Shown here piece after piece: positions 16,901-25,423 of a stretch of 64,000 bases of DNA. Made by a program: the position numbers and the translations under genes. The number at the start of each line of letters is the position of its first letter. Within the stretch, counting starts at the first letter, position 1. Source of the DNA: an uncultured Erysipelotrichaceae bacterium (lineage in GTDB: Bacteria; Bacillota_I; Bacilli_A; Erysipelotrichales; Erysipelotrichaceae). Under the pieces are notes generated by a model, which had not been told where the DNA came from, searched no databases, and worked only from the letters and a program-made list of their open reading frames with translations. The stretch lies in NCBI GenBank assembly GCA_902775735.1, contig CACYNH010000004.1, positions 1 to 64,000 on the forward strand. Reading direction: 5' to 3'.

Positions 16901-16929
16901 TTGAAAAAGAAAAGGCGCTGTTGTATATT
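16901..16929 (+). promoter_or_regulatory. Promoter
   Basis: -35 TTGAAA (16901-16906), 17-bp spacer, -10 TATATT (16924-16929), 34 bases before the ATG at 16964. Confidence 0.7.
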
Positions 16930-16963
16930 TCAGTTAGTTCAGAATAACCGAAAGGAGAGAACC

Positions 16964-17464
16964 ATGACCTTCATTCTCACGCTTGCCGGCTGCGCGCTGC
17001 TGTTTTTCTCCATCCGGGGTCTTACCCTGACCATGCCGGACAGAAGGCTGGCTTCCTTTTTTCCTGAGGATGTGCAGGAAAAACTGGAGCCGCGGCTCAG
17101 GAAGATTGACGAAGCGCCGATGAACCTGAAGCGAATCTGCGGATATGTCATTTTCATTCTGCTGATTGCCGGCTATGCGGGGATCTTTATTTACGCAGGT
17201 CTGGATGGAATGAAAAGGGGATTCACATTTACTTCTTTCGCTCTCCGTTTTCTGACCATCGGTCTTGGCATCAAGGCGTTCGACATCATCTGCCTTGACT
17301 GGTTCCTGCTGACAAAGACACATTTCTTCCAGCATTGCTTTCCGGAAACGGAAGGATGTGAAGGGTGGAGGAATTTCGGATACAACCGCGTCCAGCAGAT
17401 CAGGCAGATCATCATGACCGTCGCCGGCAGTCTGCTTTGCGCATGGCTGTGCACACTTCTTTGA
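16964..17464 (+). CDS. Hypothetical four-helix membrane protein
   Basis: A 166-residue protein with hydrophobic segments near residues 2-20, 58-80, 90-112 and 145-165. It is not recognised as any family. AAAGGAGAG precedes the ATG at 16964, which is preferred over far-upstream starts that overlap the DAC gene. The alpha/beta hydrolase gene starts 13 bases downstream, so the two form an operon. Confidence 0.75.
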   Translation: MTFILTLAGCALLFFSIRGLTLTMPDRRLASFFPEDVQEKLEPRLRKIDEAPMNLKRICGYVIFILLIAGYAGIFIYAGLDGMKRGFTFTSFALRFLTIGLGIKAFDIICLDWFLLTKTHFFQHCFPETEGCEGWRNFGYNRVQQIRQIIMTVAGSLLCAWLCTLL

Positions 17465-17477
17465 GGAGGGAAAAGAT

Positions 17478-18383
17478 ATGAGCGTTTCAGGAAATCTTGC
17501 CATGGCGCTTTTACGAGCCATAAAGCCGGGAAGAGGATCTTTCGCTGATTATGAAGCCTGCCGTAAGCGGGCTGATCAGGAAAACAGCAGCTTCCGTTTT
17601 TCGATGCCCCGCAGCTCCAAAGCGGATTTTCTTCATGCCCCGGGCACTGAAAGGCCCTGTCTGATCATCCGTCCCCGTCATCTTCAGAGCCACAGTAAAG
17701 CGGTTCTTTACCTGTACGGAGGCGTCACCAACAGCTGGCGCACGCAGCGTGGGATGGCGGTGAAGTACGCCCTGGACACAGGTCTTGAAACCTGGTATCC
17801 GGTTTATCCTGCCTGTACTGAAGTTCCGCTTCAGGAAACCGTGGCATATCTCACGGACATCTATGAACGTATGCTTGAACATTTTGAAGCGGATCAGATC
17901 GCCATATCCGGCGTTTCCATGGGCGGATACCACGCGCTTGAAATTATCTCCTGTATCAATCATGAAAAGCTGAACATCCCGCTGCCCGGCCTTGTCATTG
18001 CCCACTCGCCCGGCGGGACCCCGGACAATGAGGCAGACTGGGAGGAAATGCGGAAGTACGCGCAAAAGGATCCGCTGTTTTCGGAAGCGGATCTCAGGAT
18101 GACAGAAAAACTGATACCGCAGGGGGAAAGCGCGCCATCGTGGCTGCTCACACCGGCTTGCTTTGACTTTTCAAAAGCCCCGGAAACATACATCTTCTAT
18201 GGTGAGGAGATGCTGGCGGGCAACGCCGTCACTTACAGAAGAGCGTTCGCAAAAGCCGGAAATGAACAGAAACTGCATCTGGAAATTGAGAAAAACATGA
18301 TGCACGGATATTCATGCCTGCCGGTTTTCCCCGAAAGCAGAAAAGCGTACAGGAAGACGCTTGAGCTGATCAGGCGGATGTGA
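17478..18383 (+). CDS. Alpha/beta hydrolase
   Basis: A 301-residue serine hydrolase. The oxyanion region AVLYLYGGVTNSW lies near residue 75, the nucleophile elbow is SGVSMGGYHALE (Gly-x-Ser-x-Gly, Ser near residue 144), the acid is probably in TYIFYGEEMLAG, and the His is in NMMHGYSCLP close to the C-terminus. The pattern fits esterase/lipase-like enzymes that act on small esters, perhaps acyl groups, since acyl-CoA ligase and acyltransferase genes follow. It has no signal peptide. GGAGGGAAAAG precedes the ATG. Confidence 0.85.
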   Translation: MSVSGNLAMALLRAIKPGRGSFADYEACRKRADQENSSFRFSMPRSSKADFLHAPGTERPCLIIRPRHLQSHSKAVLYLYGGVTNSWRTQRGMAVKYALDTGLETWYPVYPACTEVPLQETVAYLTDIYERMLEHFEADQIAISGVSMGGYHALEIISCINHEKLNIPLPGLVIAHSPGGTPDNEADWEEMRKYAQKDPLFSEADLRMTEKLIPQGESAPSWLLTPACFDFSKAPETYIFYGEEMLAGNAVTYRRAFAKAGNEQKLHLEIEKNMMHGYSCLPVFPESRKAYRKTLELIRRM

Positions 18384-18400
18384 ACAGCATTTCCCGCATA

Positions 18401-18462
18401 CATTTGCATGATGGACAGGGCGGTGCGCTTTTGCGATTGTGCAAATGAAACTGTGGTAAAAT
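18401..18462 (+). promoter_or_regulatory. Promoter/operator of acyl-CoA ligase 1
   Basis: CATTTGCA (18401) and GTGCAAATG (18439-18447) form an interrupted inverted repeat. The extended -10 TGG-TAAAAT (hexamer 18457-18462) is only eight bases before the ATG at 18471 and no Shine-Dalgarno is present. The nonamer GTGCAAATG recurs, inverted, upstream of the second acyl-CoA ligase (33229-33237). Confidence 0.5.
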
Positions 18463-18470
18463 AACCGGGT

Positions 18471-20159
18471 ATGGTCAATGAGCAGACACACACAGAGAAT
18501 CACGGCGGTACCGTGCTGACATATCCTGAAATCACCATGTACCAGCTGGTGTCAAAGACGGCTTCGCAGTATCCCCGTGAGCCCGCTTACGAGTTCTATG
18601 GTAGAACCGTCACCTACACGCAGCTGATGGCCAGGATTTCAAGAGCGGCGGCCGCTTTTGTCTCTCTCGGCGTAAAGCCGGGGGACGCGGTGACAGTCTG
18701 TATGCCCAACCTGCCCCAGACAGTCGACGCTTTCTATGCTTTGAGCAGAATCGGCGCTGTTGCCAACATGATCCATCCCTTATCGGCGCAGAAGGAGATC
18801 ACATATTATCTCAACCTTGCCCAAAGCCGGTTTATTCTGGTTCCCGACATGTTCTATGAAAAGGTGAAGGCAGCGATCAAAGAAGCGGACCATGAGGTGC
18901 TTGTGCTGTGCGCCAGAATCCAGGATGAGCTGCCGCTGCATCTGAAGATTGCCTATATCGCCAAAGCGGGCAGGCCTTTTCTGAAATATCCTCTTGAAGG
19001 GGATGTCAGATGGCAGAAATATCTTGAGGAAGACCATCCGGTGAAGCTGCCGGAAGTGAAGTTTGATAAAAACAGAACCGCGGTCATTCTTTACAGCGGC
19101 GGCACCACCGGCAAACCCAAAGGGGTGTGTCTTTCGGATTATAACTTCAACGCTCTTTCAGTCTCGGCCATTGAATATCTGCAGGTCAGCTTTAAGCCGG
19201 GCCTGAGCATGCTGGCGTGCATGCCGATGTTCCACGGCTTCGGGCTTGGCGTCAATATCCACTGCATCCTGACCCATGGCGCCAGATGTATCCTGATGCC
19301 GACGTTCAATATCAAGACCTATACCGAAACGCTTTTAAAAAGAAAACCGAACTATATCGCCGGCGTTCCGACCATCTTCGAGGCGCTGCTGCATGCGGAA
19401 GGTCTGAAGAACAGAGATCTTTCCTTCCTGCTTGGAATGTTCTGCGGCGGCGATTCGCTGAGCGTGGAGCTCAAGCGCAGAATCGATGGTTTCCTGCATG
19501 AACACGGCGCAATGATCCAGGTGCGGGAAGGCTATGGCCTGACTGAATGCGTCACCGCCTCCTGCCTGACGCCCAAAGACACTTACCGGGAACATTCCAT
19601 CGGACTCGCGTTCCCTGATATCACCTACGACATCGTGAAACCCGGCACCGATGAGACTTTGCCCAGAGGTGAAGAAGGGGAAATCGTCCTCAAGGGCCCC
19701 ACACTCATGCTCGGCTATCTTCACAATGAAGAAGAAACAGCCAAAGCACTGCGGAAAAGAGGCGATGGGGACACATGGCTTTACACAGGCGACGTTGGCT
19801 ATATGGACGAAGATGACTATATCTATTTCTGCCGCCGCATGAAGCGGATGATCATCACCAACGGCTACAATGTCTATCCCGAAATCATCGAGGAGGAGAT
19901 CGACAAAGTCGAAGGTGTGCTGATCTGCTGCGTCATCGGCGTCAGGGACGAAAGAAGAGGGCAGAAGGTCATGGCCTATGTCGTCCTTGAGGACGGTCTT
20001 GAACCCTCAGAGGAAAAGAAGAAGGAAATCATGGATCATCTCAAAACATCAGTCGCGGCCTACGCGCTGCCCAAAGAGATAGTCTTCCGTGATGATCTGC
20101 CCAAAACCCTTGTCGGCAAAGTGGCCTATCACGTGCTTGAGGAAGAAGAAAACGCGTGA
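18471..20159 (+). CDS. AMP-forming acyl-CoA ligase (ANL superfamily), copy 1
   Basis: Activates a carboxylic acid, probably a fatty acid, with ATP to an acyl-adenylate and then to acyl-CoA. The 562 residues show the full ANL set: P-loop YSGGTTGKPKGV near residue 206, the aromatic/His motif MPMFHGFGLG, REGYGLTECV, the hinge aspartate in YTGDVGYMDEDDYIYFCRR, and the C-terminal lysine in PKTLVGKVAY. It is a close relative of the ligase at 31378. It is followed by an acyltransferase gene. The start lacks an RBS and may be leaderless. Confidence 0.92.
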   Translation: MVNEQTHTENHGGTVLTYPEITMYQLVSKTASQYPREPAYEFYGRTVTYTQLMARISRAAAAFVSLGVKPGDAVTVCMPNLPQTVDAFYALSRIGAVANMIHPLSAQKEITYYLNLAQSRFILVPDMFYEKVKAAIKEADHEVLVLCARIQDELPLHLKIAYIAKAGRPFLKYPLEGDVRWQKYLEEDHPVKLPEVKFDKNRTAVILYSGGTTGKPKGVCLSDYNFNALSVSAIEYLQVSFKPGLSMLACMPMFHGFGLGVNIHCILTHGARCILMPTFNIKTYTETLLKRKPNYIAGVPTIFEALLHAEGLKNRDLSFLLGMFCGGDSLSVELKRRIDGFLHEHGAMIQVREGYGLTECVTASCLTPKDTYREHSIGLAFPDITYDIVKPGTDETLPRGEEGEIVLKGPTLMLGYLHNEEETAKALRKRGDGDTWLYTGDVGYMDEDDYIYFCRRMKRMIITNGYNVYPEIIEEEIDKVEGVLICCVIGVRDERRGQKVMAYVVLEDGLEPSEEKKKEIMDHLKTSVAAYALPKEIVFRDDLPKTLVGKVAYHVLEEEENA

Positions 20160-20249
20160 CAAAGATCACTGCAGAATCCAGCCAGAAAATCCGCGGAGCG
20201 CCGCGGCGTGACGGTTCCCGCTGAACCGCCGCAACCGGAGGAAAATAAG

Positions 20250-21137
20250 ATGAAGAATGCGAAAAGAGTTGCCTGGGGCGACAGAAAAGACGGAAAGAAA
20301 GTCAACGCGCCGGGACTGCAGACAGTCATGACGGCACTGATGCCGAAACGGACAGAAGCCGAAGTTTACCTGAACGACACCATTGACGCCACCAACCTGA
20401 TGGCGTGGCTGGCAAAGCAGAACGAGGGGAAAACAGAAGGAAAGATCACAATCTTCCACTGCGCCATCACCGCCCTTGCCAGAATGGTCCGGGAAAGACC
20501 GCTCATGAACCGGTTCATCCAGGGCTACCGCATTTACGAAAGAAATGAGATTTCACTCTCATTTGTCGCGAAAAGAAGATTCGCCGACAGCGCCGAGGAA
20601 GCGCTCATGTTCCTGGTGCCGGGCGATACCGATACTGTTTTTGATGTTTCAAAGAAGATCATCGGCGATGTGTCCGAGGCAAGAAAGAGCGAACACGCCA
20701 CCGGCGGCGTCGATGAACTGCTCGACAAGTTCGCCGCCCTGCCGCGTCCTCTTCTGGCCGGCAGCGTCCGCCTGATCCGCTATCTGGATTTCTGGGGCAA
20801 GAACCCTGATTTCATCACCGAAGGCGATCCGAACTATTCGACCATCCTGGTTTCCAACCTCGGCTCGATCAAGTGTCCGGCGGTTTACCACCACCTCAAC
20901 AACTATGGCACCAACTCGATCATGGTCACGATCGGCACCCTGCACAAAGAGGAAATCCTCATGGAGGACGGTCATAAGGAAATCCGCGATGTCATCGATA
21001 TCGGCGCGACCCTGGACGAAAGAATCGCCGACGGCTTCTATTTCGCCAGAAGCCTCAAGCTGATCCGCCATATTTTCGAAAATCCCGAACTGCTGGAAAA
21101 GCCGCTCAACGAGCCCAGCGGATTCGATTACAAATGA
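20250..21137 (+). CDS. CoA-dependent acyltransferase (2-oxoacid dehydrogenase E2 catalytic-domain family)
   Basis: A 295-residue protein corresponding to the catalytic domain of E2 acyltransferases (and chloramphenicol acetyltransferase fold), with no lipoyl or peripheral-subunit-binding domain. DGF close to the C-terminus in ATLDERIADGFYFARS is the family's DG motif, although the catalytic His of HxxxDG is replaced by Asp (TLDERIADG). FHCAITALARMVRERP and TILVSNLGSIKCPAVYHHL are other family regions. It lies 90 bases after an acyl-CoA ligase, so it probably moves the activated acyl group to an unknown acceptor. GGAGGAAAA precedes the ATG. Confidence 0.82.
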   Translation: MKNAKRVAWGDRKDGKKVNAPGLQTVMTALMPKRTEAEVYLNDTIDATNLMAWLAKQNEGKTEGKITIFHCAITALARMVRERPLMNRFIQGYRIYERNEISLSFVAKRRFADSAEEALMFLVPGDTDTVFDVSKKIIGDVSEARKSEHATGGVDELLDKFAALPRPLLAGSVRLIRYLDFWGKNPDFITEGDPNYSTILVSNLGSIKCPAVYHHLNNYGTNSIMVTIGTLHKEEILMEDGHKEIRDVIDIGATLDERIADGFYFARSLKLIRHIFENPELLEKPLNEPSGFDYK

Positions 21138-21146
21138 GAAATGATA

Positions 21147-21171
21147 CAGCAGCCATCATGACTGCTGTTTT
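21147..21171 (+). terminator. Intrinsic terminator
   Basis: CAGCAG, nine-base loop, CTGCTG then TTTTC after the acyltransferase gene. Confidence 0.6.
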
Positions 21172-21180
21172 CATTTCAAA

Positions 21181-21202
21181 AGAAAAAAGCGCACATGGCG
21201 CT
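21181..21202 (-). terminator. Intrinsic terminator (minus strand)
   Basis: On the minus strand AGCGC, CATGT, GCGCT followed by TTTTTTCT, after the small membrane protein gene. Confidence 0.7.
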
Positions 21203-21211
21203 TCGTCAGTA

Positions 21212-21541
21212 TTAATGGAACCACTTAGAGAGGGCGCCGACCACTTTCGAGAAATCGGTGATCGCGCTGTTCAGTGTGTCAAAGTCAATCTTGTCAACTT
21301 CCGTCAGTGAGGTTTCAATCTCCGCCGCAAGTTTGTCCACGGTTTCCATTGAGGTGTTTATGCTGTTCAGGGATTGAATCATCCGCGGCACCATGATCAC
21401 CGCGGTAATGATCACCGCCGCAAGGGCGATGACGCCCAGCACCAGCATAATCATATTCATTGTCTGTTTCTTCCGGTTCATTTCCACCAGTTCCGCAAGA
21501 AGCTCATGGTCACTCATCATTTCAGTATTTTTTTCGCTCAT
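21212..21541 (-). CDS. Small single-helix membrane protein, DUF948/chemoreceptor-like
   Basis: A 109-residue protein with a cytoplasmic N-terminus, one membrane helix near residues 30-52 (MLVLGVIALAAVIITAVIMV) and a C-terminal helical segment (SLNSINTSMETVDKLAAEIE) with heptad pattern, like DUF948 or truncated methyl-accepting coiled coils. The function is unknown. It is alone on the minus strand with its own terminator. Confidence 0.7.
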   Translation of the reverse strand: MSEKNTEMMSDHELLAELVEMNRKKQTMNMIMLVLGVIALAAVIITAVIMVPRMIQSLNSINTSMETVDKLAAEIETSLTEVDKIDFDTLNSAITDFSKVVGALSKWFH

Positions 21542-21643
21542 GTTCAGTACCTTCCGCTATCATTTTACATTTACGGTATTTTTTTTGAAGACTGTGCAAT
21601 AAAAAAATCATCCCGCGCATTGTATGGGTGAAAGGAGGAAGTC

Positions 21644-22111
21644 ATGATGAAACATGTGATACTGCTCGGCACAGCGCTCAGTGCCGCCTTAAGTCTTCTG
21701 GTTTTCGCCCTCAGTGAAAAAGAGGCGGAAGAAGCCGGCCGCACAATAGTACCGGAAGAATACGCCCTGATTGAAAATGAGGAAGAGGACGGGGAGAGGG
21801 AACTGGAATACCGCTCACAGGAAGGAAAGATCGAAGTCACATTCAATGAGGACGGCAGTCTCAGAGAGTATGAATATGAACGCCTTCAGGAAGTCCATGA
21901 AAAGGAATTCAAACTCAAAGAAGAGGAAGTGATTCAGCTGCTGAAGAAAGAATTCCCTGAGGCTGAAAACATCAAAGTCACCCGGAAAACAAAAAAGAAA
22001 GAATCATATTACAAGGTGAAGTTCACTCTTGAAGACGCAAAAGGGGAGGCGGAATTCTCCGCGTCTTCCGGAACCCTCAATGAATATGAACTCGAATACG
22101 GAAGCAGGTAA
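21644..22111 (+). CDS. Secreted PepSY-like protein
   Basis: A 155-residue protein with an N-terminal signal or anchor segment (MMKHVILLGTALSAALSLLV) followed by a very acidic region and then a domain resembling PepSY: KEEEVIQLLKKEFPEAENIK followed by YYKVKFTLEDAKGEAEFSAS. PepSY domains are often extracellular modulators of peptidases. GAAAGGAGG lies six bases before the ATG. The terminator just after it also covers the RBS of the next gene. Confidence 0.75.
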   Translation: MMKHVILLGTALSAALSLLVFALSEKEAEEAGRTIVPEEYALIENEEEDGERELEYRSQEGKIEVTFNEDGSLREYEYERLQEVHEKEFKLKEEEVIQLLKKEFPEAENIKVTRKTKKKESYYKVKFTLEDAKGEAEFSASSGTLNEYELEYGSR

Positions 22112-22124
22112 TCCCACCTGAAGA

Positions 22125-22159
22125 CTCCTTTGGCTTATACTGATGCCAAAGGAGTTTTT
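22125..22159 (+). promoter_or_regulatory. Terminator hairpin that also sequesters the RBS of the next gene
   Basis: Perfect 10-bp stem CTCCTTTGGC (22125-22134) / GCCAAAGGAG (22145-22154) followed by TTTTT, then the ATG at 22165. The 3' arm contains AAAGGAG, the only RBS for the nitroreductase. The loop contains TATACT (22136-22141), a possible -10 box. Confidence 0.75.
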
Positions 22160-22164
22160 CTCTT

Positions 22165-22836
22165 ATGACAATGACACTGAACGAAGCAATGGAGGCCAGA
22201 CACTCTGTGCGCTCCTATCTTGAAAAGCCTTTAAGCAAAGAAGCTTATGAGGAACTGACAAAGGAAATCGAAGACATCAACCTCAGCACCGGTCTGCATC
22301 TGCAGCTGGTCACAAACGAGCCCAAAGCGTTCAGCGGCGCCCTTGCCCGCTACGGCAGCTTTTCCGGTGTGAGCAATTACATCGCCCTGATCGGCCCGAA
22401 AGGAAAAGATCTCGCTGAAAAGTGCGGCTACTATGGCGAAAAGCTTGTGCTCAAAGCACAGCAGCTCGGACTGAACACCTGCTGGGTGGCGCTGACTTTT
22501 AAAAAGATTCCCGAAGCTTTTGTGATTGAAAAGGGAGAGAAGCTGGTCATGGTGATCGCCCTCGGCTATGGAAAGACTCAGGGAACAGCGCACAAGGGAA
22601 AGAAACTCGGCGAACTTTACAAAGCGGAAGGAAATGTGCCCAGATGGTTCACGGACGGCGTTTACGCGGCGTCCCTGGCTCCGACGGCAATGAACCAGCA
22701 GAAATTCACATTCCTTTACAAAGACGGCAATGTGGAGGTGAAGACCGGTTTTGGCGTGCACACGGACACGGATCTCGGCATTGTGAAATACCACTTCGAG
22801 GCAGGCGCTGAACTGCCCGGTTTCTTCGGCCTCTGA
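22165..22836 (+). CDS. Nitroreductase-family protein
   Basis: A 223-residue FMN-dependent oxidoreductase-like protein. EAMEARHSVRSYLEKPLSKE is the typical N-terminal flavin-binding region (xxRxSxRxY/F), GYYGEKLVLKAQQLGLNTCW is the core helix, and LAPTAMNQQKFTF is the later conserved segment. It is of the longer TM1586/NAD-binding type of putative nitroreductases rather than the compact NfsA/NfsB type. Substrate unknown. Its RBS lies within the 3' arm of the preceding terminator, so readthrough mRNA would be poorly translated. Confidence 0.85.
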   Translation: MTMTLNEAMEARHSVRSYLEKPLSKEAYEELTKEIEDINLSTGLHLQLVTNEPKAFSGALARYGSFSGVSNYIALIGPKGKDLAEKCGYYGEKLVLKAQQLGLNTCWVALTFKKIPEAFVIEKGEKLVMVIALGYGKTQGTAHKGKKLGELYKAEGNVPRWFTDGVYAASLAPTAMNQQKFTFLYKDGNVEVKTGFGVHTDTDLGIVKYHFEAGAELPGFFGL

Positions 22837-22842
22837 GCATAT

Positions 22843-22864
22843 ACGCGGATACTCCGCGTTTTTT
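22843..22864 (+). terminator. Intrinsic terminator
   Basis: ACGCGGA, TAC loop, TCCGCGT followed by TTTTT after the nitroreductase gene. Confidence 0.85.
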
Positions 22865-22890
22865 CATCCGGGGATTGCGCATTCCCACTG

Positions 22891-22896
22891 TATAAT
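22891..22896 (+). promoter_or_regulatory. -10 box of the EIIB-ROK operon
   Basis: Perfect TATAAT 22 bases before the ATG at 22919; no convincing -35 at the right distance. Confidence 0.5.
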
Positions 22897-22918
22897 GTAA
22901 TCAGCAGCGGAGTTATTT

Positions 22919-24334
22919 ATGAACAGCAGAGAATATACAGAATGGATCCTTTCGCAGCAGCGGGAGGACTGCGCCATTTCGCAGGAGAATGAGGATCATG
23001 TCATCATTTCTTCAGAATGCAGCGACGGCGAAGTGCAGATCTACCACCTTGAGTGCGATATCGCGGAACTGCGGCTGGCGGATCATGAAACCCACGAGAA
23101 TTACTTTTTCCTGCATTTTGAACTGAAAGAGGAAGAACACGCCAAAGGGCTGTTTCAGGAGATGATGGACGCCTTGAAGAAACACACAGGCAGAACGTCC
23201 GTCAATATTCTTCTCAGCTGCACCAGCGGCTTCACCACAAGCTTCTTCGCGGAAAAGCTCAATGAGGCGGCTTCAACGCTTTCCCTGGATTATACGTTCA
23301 GCGCCACGGCTTTTTCAGAAATCCACAAGCACGGTTTTGACGCCGACGTGATTCTTCTGGCGCCTCAGATTGCCTGGCAGCTGAAGAAGGCGAAGGAAGT
23401 GTTTGAACCCCGTCTTGTCCTTGCCATTCCGGCAGCGGCCTTCGCGTCCTATGACGCCGGAGCGGTCATTCAGTTTGTGCAGGCGGAGCTTGCGAAGAAA
23501 CAGACCACAAAGGAAGAGATCGCGATCGCGAAACTCATGCGCGACATCGACACCAGCGCCGTCATGTTTGTCATCAATATGGTTCATGACCGTGACAGCA
23601 CCCGCTATTACCAGCGTCTTTATGAAGCCGGCAATGTGATCTTCACCGAGGAAGTCATCAAGGAACAGAATTCCCGCCAGGATATTATCGATATTCTCGA
23701 CACCCAGTTAAGAGCCATCCGTCAGAAATTCAGAGTGGACGCTGTCTCCATTTCCGTGCCCGGTATTCTGACCGGGGAATCCGAAGTGAAACGGGTGGAT
23801 TATGAGGAGCTTTCCCAAAGCCTCAGTGAACACTGCGGCTTGCCGGTCTATGTCTTCCATAACACGGTGGCCGTGGCCTATGGCTATTATGCCCAGCAGG
23901 GAAAGTATGACATTGTCTGCTACCACTCGCAGCCGGCCGGTACGATGGGCGGAGGAACCGGAACCGTCTACCGCGGCATGCCGGTCAACGGCAGAAACCA
24001 GATGGCAGGCGAACTGGATCCGATCTTCAGAATGCAGTTTCCCGAATTCGCGGACTCATTCAGTGAAGTGACGCCGGCGGACGTGAAAAGGGCGGTGGTC
24101 TTCTATCTGGCCGCGGCGATCTCTGAATTCGCGCCGGAAGTGATCCTGGTGCGCAGCGCGCTGACGCCGGATATGGATGAGCTGAAGGAAGAGCTGAAGA
24201 AGTATATGAAAGAAAAGGACATCCCCGACCTGATTCATGTCAGGGATATCGGCGAATACGCATTATTGGGAACCATGCTGTATGGAATGCACAGATTCAA
24301 GGGCGGGGTTTCTTCCGCGGCCCTTGTGAAATAA
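22919..24334 (+). CDS. PTS EIIB (lactose/cellobiose-like)-ROK domain fusion protein
   Basis: A 471-residue protein with three parts. Residues 1-90 are an unassigned N-terminal region. Residues 95-165 read like a PTS lactose/cellobiose-type EIIB domain: VNILLSCTSGFTTSFFAEKL keeps the phosphorylatable Cys after the first strand, and DADVILLAPQIAWQLKK matches the second conserved block. Residues 195-471 resemble the ROK (actin-like ATPase) fold: VSISVPGILTGE, then TMGGGTGTVYRGMPVNG and MAGELDPIF, though the ROK zinc motif is not seen. EIIB relays phosphate to sugar; ROK proteins are sugar kinases or repressors. The combination suggests a sugar-phosphorylation sensor, an inference. RBS GCGGAG. 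Confidence 0.72.
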   Translation: MNSREYTEWILSQQREDCAISQENEDHVIISSECSDGEVQIYHLECDIAELRLADHETHENYFFLHFELKEEEHAKGLFQEMMDALKKHTGRTSVNILLSCTSGFTTSFFAEKLNEAASTLSLDYTFSATAFSEIHKHGFDADVILLAPQIAWQLKKAKEVFEPRLVLAIPAAAFASYDAGAVIQFVQAELAKKQTTKEEIAIAKLMRDIDTSAVMFVINMVHDRDSTRYYQRLYEAGNVIFTEEVIKEQNSRQDIIDILDTQLRAIRQKFRVDAVSISVPGILTGESEVKRVDYEELSQSLSEHCGLPVYVFHNTVAVAYGYYAQQGKYDIVCYHSQPAGTMGGGTGTVYRGMPVNGRNQMAGELDPIFRMQFPEFADSFSEVTPADVKRAVVFYLAAAISEFAPEVILVRSALTPDMDELKEELKKYMKEKDIPDLIHVRDIGEYALLGTMLYGMHRFKGGVSSAALVK

Positions 24335-24356
24335 ACACAGGAAGGAGAGCTGAAAT

Positions 24357-25385
24357 ATGAGTGACAAATTAAGAATCGGATTTATCGGCAACGGCAAAAG
24401 CACCAACCGCTACCACGCGCCTTTTATCCTGACAAGAAGGGACACCATCGAAATCAGAAAGATCTGGGCAAGAAACCTGAACAAGAAGGACTGGGCAAGA
24501 ATTGAGGGCGTCACCTATACCGACAATCTGGATGATGTTCTTTATGATCCCGAAATCGATGTGATCGTCATCACCCTTCCCCATAACCTGCACTATGACT
24601 ACATCAGGAAGGTTCTCGAAGCCGGAAAGAACTGCGTCTGCGAAAAGCCTTTCGTCGAAACAAGTGAGCAGGCAAAGGAACTGTTTGCCCTGGCGGATGA
24701 AAAGGGACTCATGCTGCAGTGCTATCAGAACAGAAGATTCGATTCCGATTTCCTGACCGTGCAGAAGGTCATTGAATCGGGAAAACTGGGCGATCTTCTT
24801 GAACTGGAAATGCATTTCGACTATTACCGTCCCGAAATTCCTGAATCCGTGAAGGAGTTCCATCCCGCCTTCAGCTACCTCTACGGACACGGCTGCCATA
24901 CGCTTGATCAGGTTATCTCCTATTTCGGCAAACCGGATCATGTCCACTATGACGTCAGACAGCTTTTAGGCGAAGGAAGAATGAACGATTACTTTGATCT
25001 GGACCTTTACTACGGCATCCTCAAGGTTTCCGTCAAGTCCTCCTACTTCCGCGTCAAAGAAAGACCTTCCTTCATTGTCTATGGCAAAAAGGGCATGTTT
25101 GAGAAGTATTACAAAGACAGACAGGAAGCCGACCTCAAGAAGTTCTACCTGCCCGAAGGCCATTCCGACTTCGGCGTCGACACGCCCGATCAGTACGGCA
25201 CGCTGAGATATTATGACGAAGACGGCTTCCATGAGGAAAAGGTCGTTTCCGTCAAAGGCGACTACGGATATTACTATGACGCTCTGTATGAAACAATCAG
25301 AAACGGAAAGCCGCAGCTGGTCACCCATGAGCAGACATTATGGCAGCTGGAGATGCTGGAGACAGGCGTCAGAGACCTCAGATAA
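24357..25385 (+). CDS. Gfo/Idh/MocA-family oxidoreductase (YhhX-like)
   Basis: A 342-residue NAD(P)-dependent sugar or inositol-type dehydrogenase. The N-terminal Rossmann fold opens with IGFIGNGKSTNRYHAPFIL, close to E. coli YhhX, which starts FIGFGKSTTRYHLPYVL. The cofactor/catalytic motif EKPF is in NCVCEKPFVETSEQAKELF near residue 95, and the C-terminal domain contains HFDYYRPE and GHGCHTLDQVISYFG with the catalytic-type His. It follows the EIIB-ROK gene by 22 bases with GGAAGGAGAG, so the two form one operon, presumably in carbohydrate use. Confidence 0.9.
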   Translation: MSDKLRIGFIGNGKSTNRYHAPFILTRRDTIEIRKIWARNLNKKDWARIEGVTYTDNLDDVLYDPEIDVIVITLPHNLHYDYIRKVLEAGKNCVCEKPFVETSEQAKELFALADEKGLMLQCYQNRRFDSDFLTVQKVIESGKLGDLLELEMHFDYYRPEIPESVKEFHPAFSYLYGHGCHTLDQVISYFGKPDHVHYDVRQLLGEGRMNDYFDLDLYYGILKVSVKSSYFRVKERPSFIVYGKKGMFEKYYKDRQEADLKKFYLPEGHSDFGVDTPDQYGTLRYYDEDGFHEEKVVSVKGDYGYYYDALYETIRNGKPQLVTHEQTLWQLEMLETGVRDLR

Positions 25386-25396
25386 GACAGAAGAAT

Positions 25397-25415
25397 AGAA
25401 CCTGCGGGTTCTTTT
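25397..25415. terminator. Intrinsic terminator between convergent genes
   Basis: AGAACC, TGC, GGGTTCT then TTTTC; short but placed between the convergent oxidoreductase and aldo/keto reductase genes. Confidence 0.6.
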
Positions 25416-25423
25416 CGTTATGC

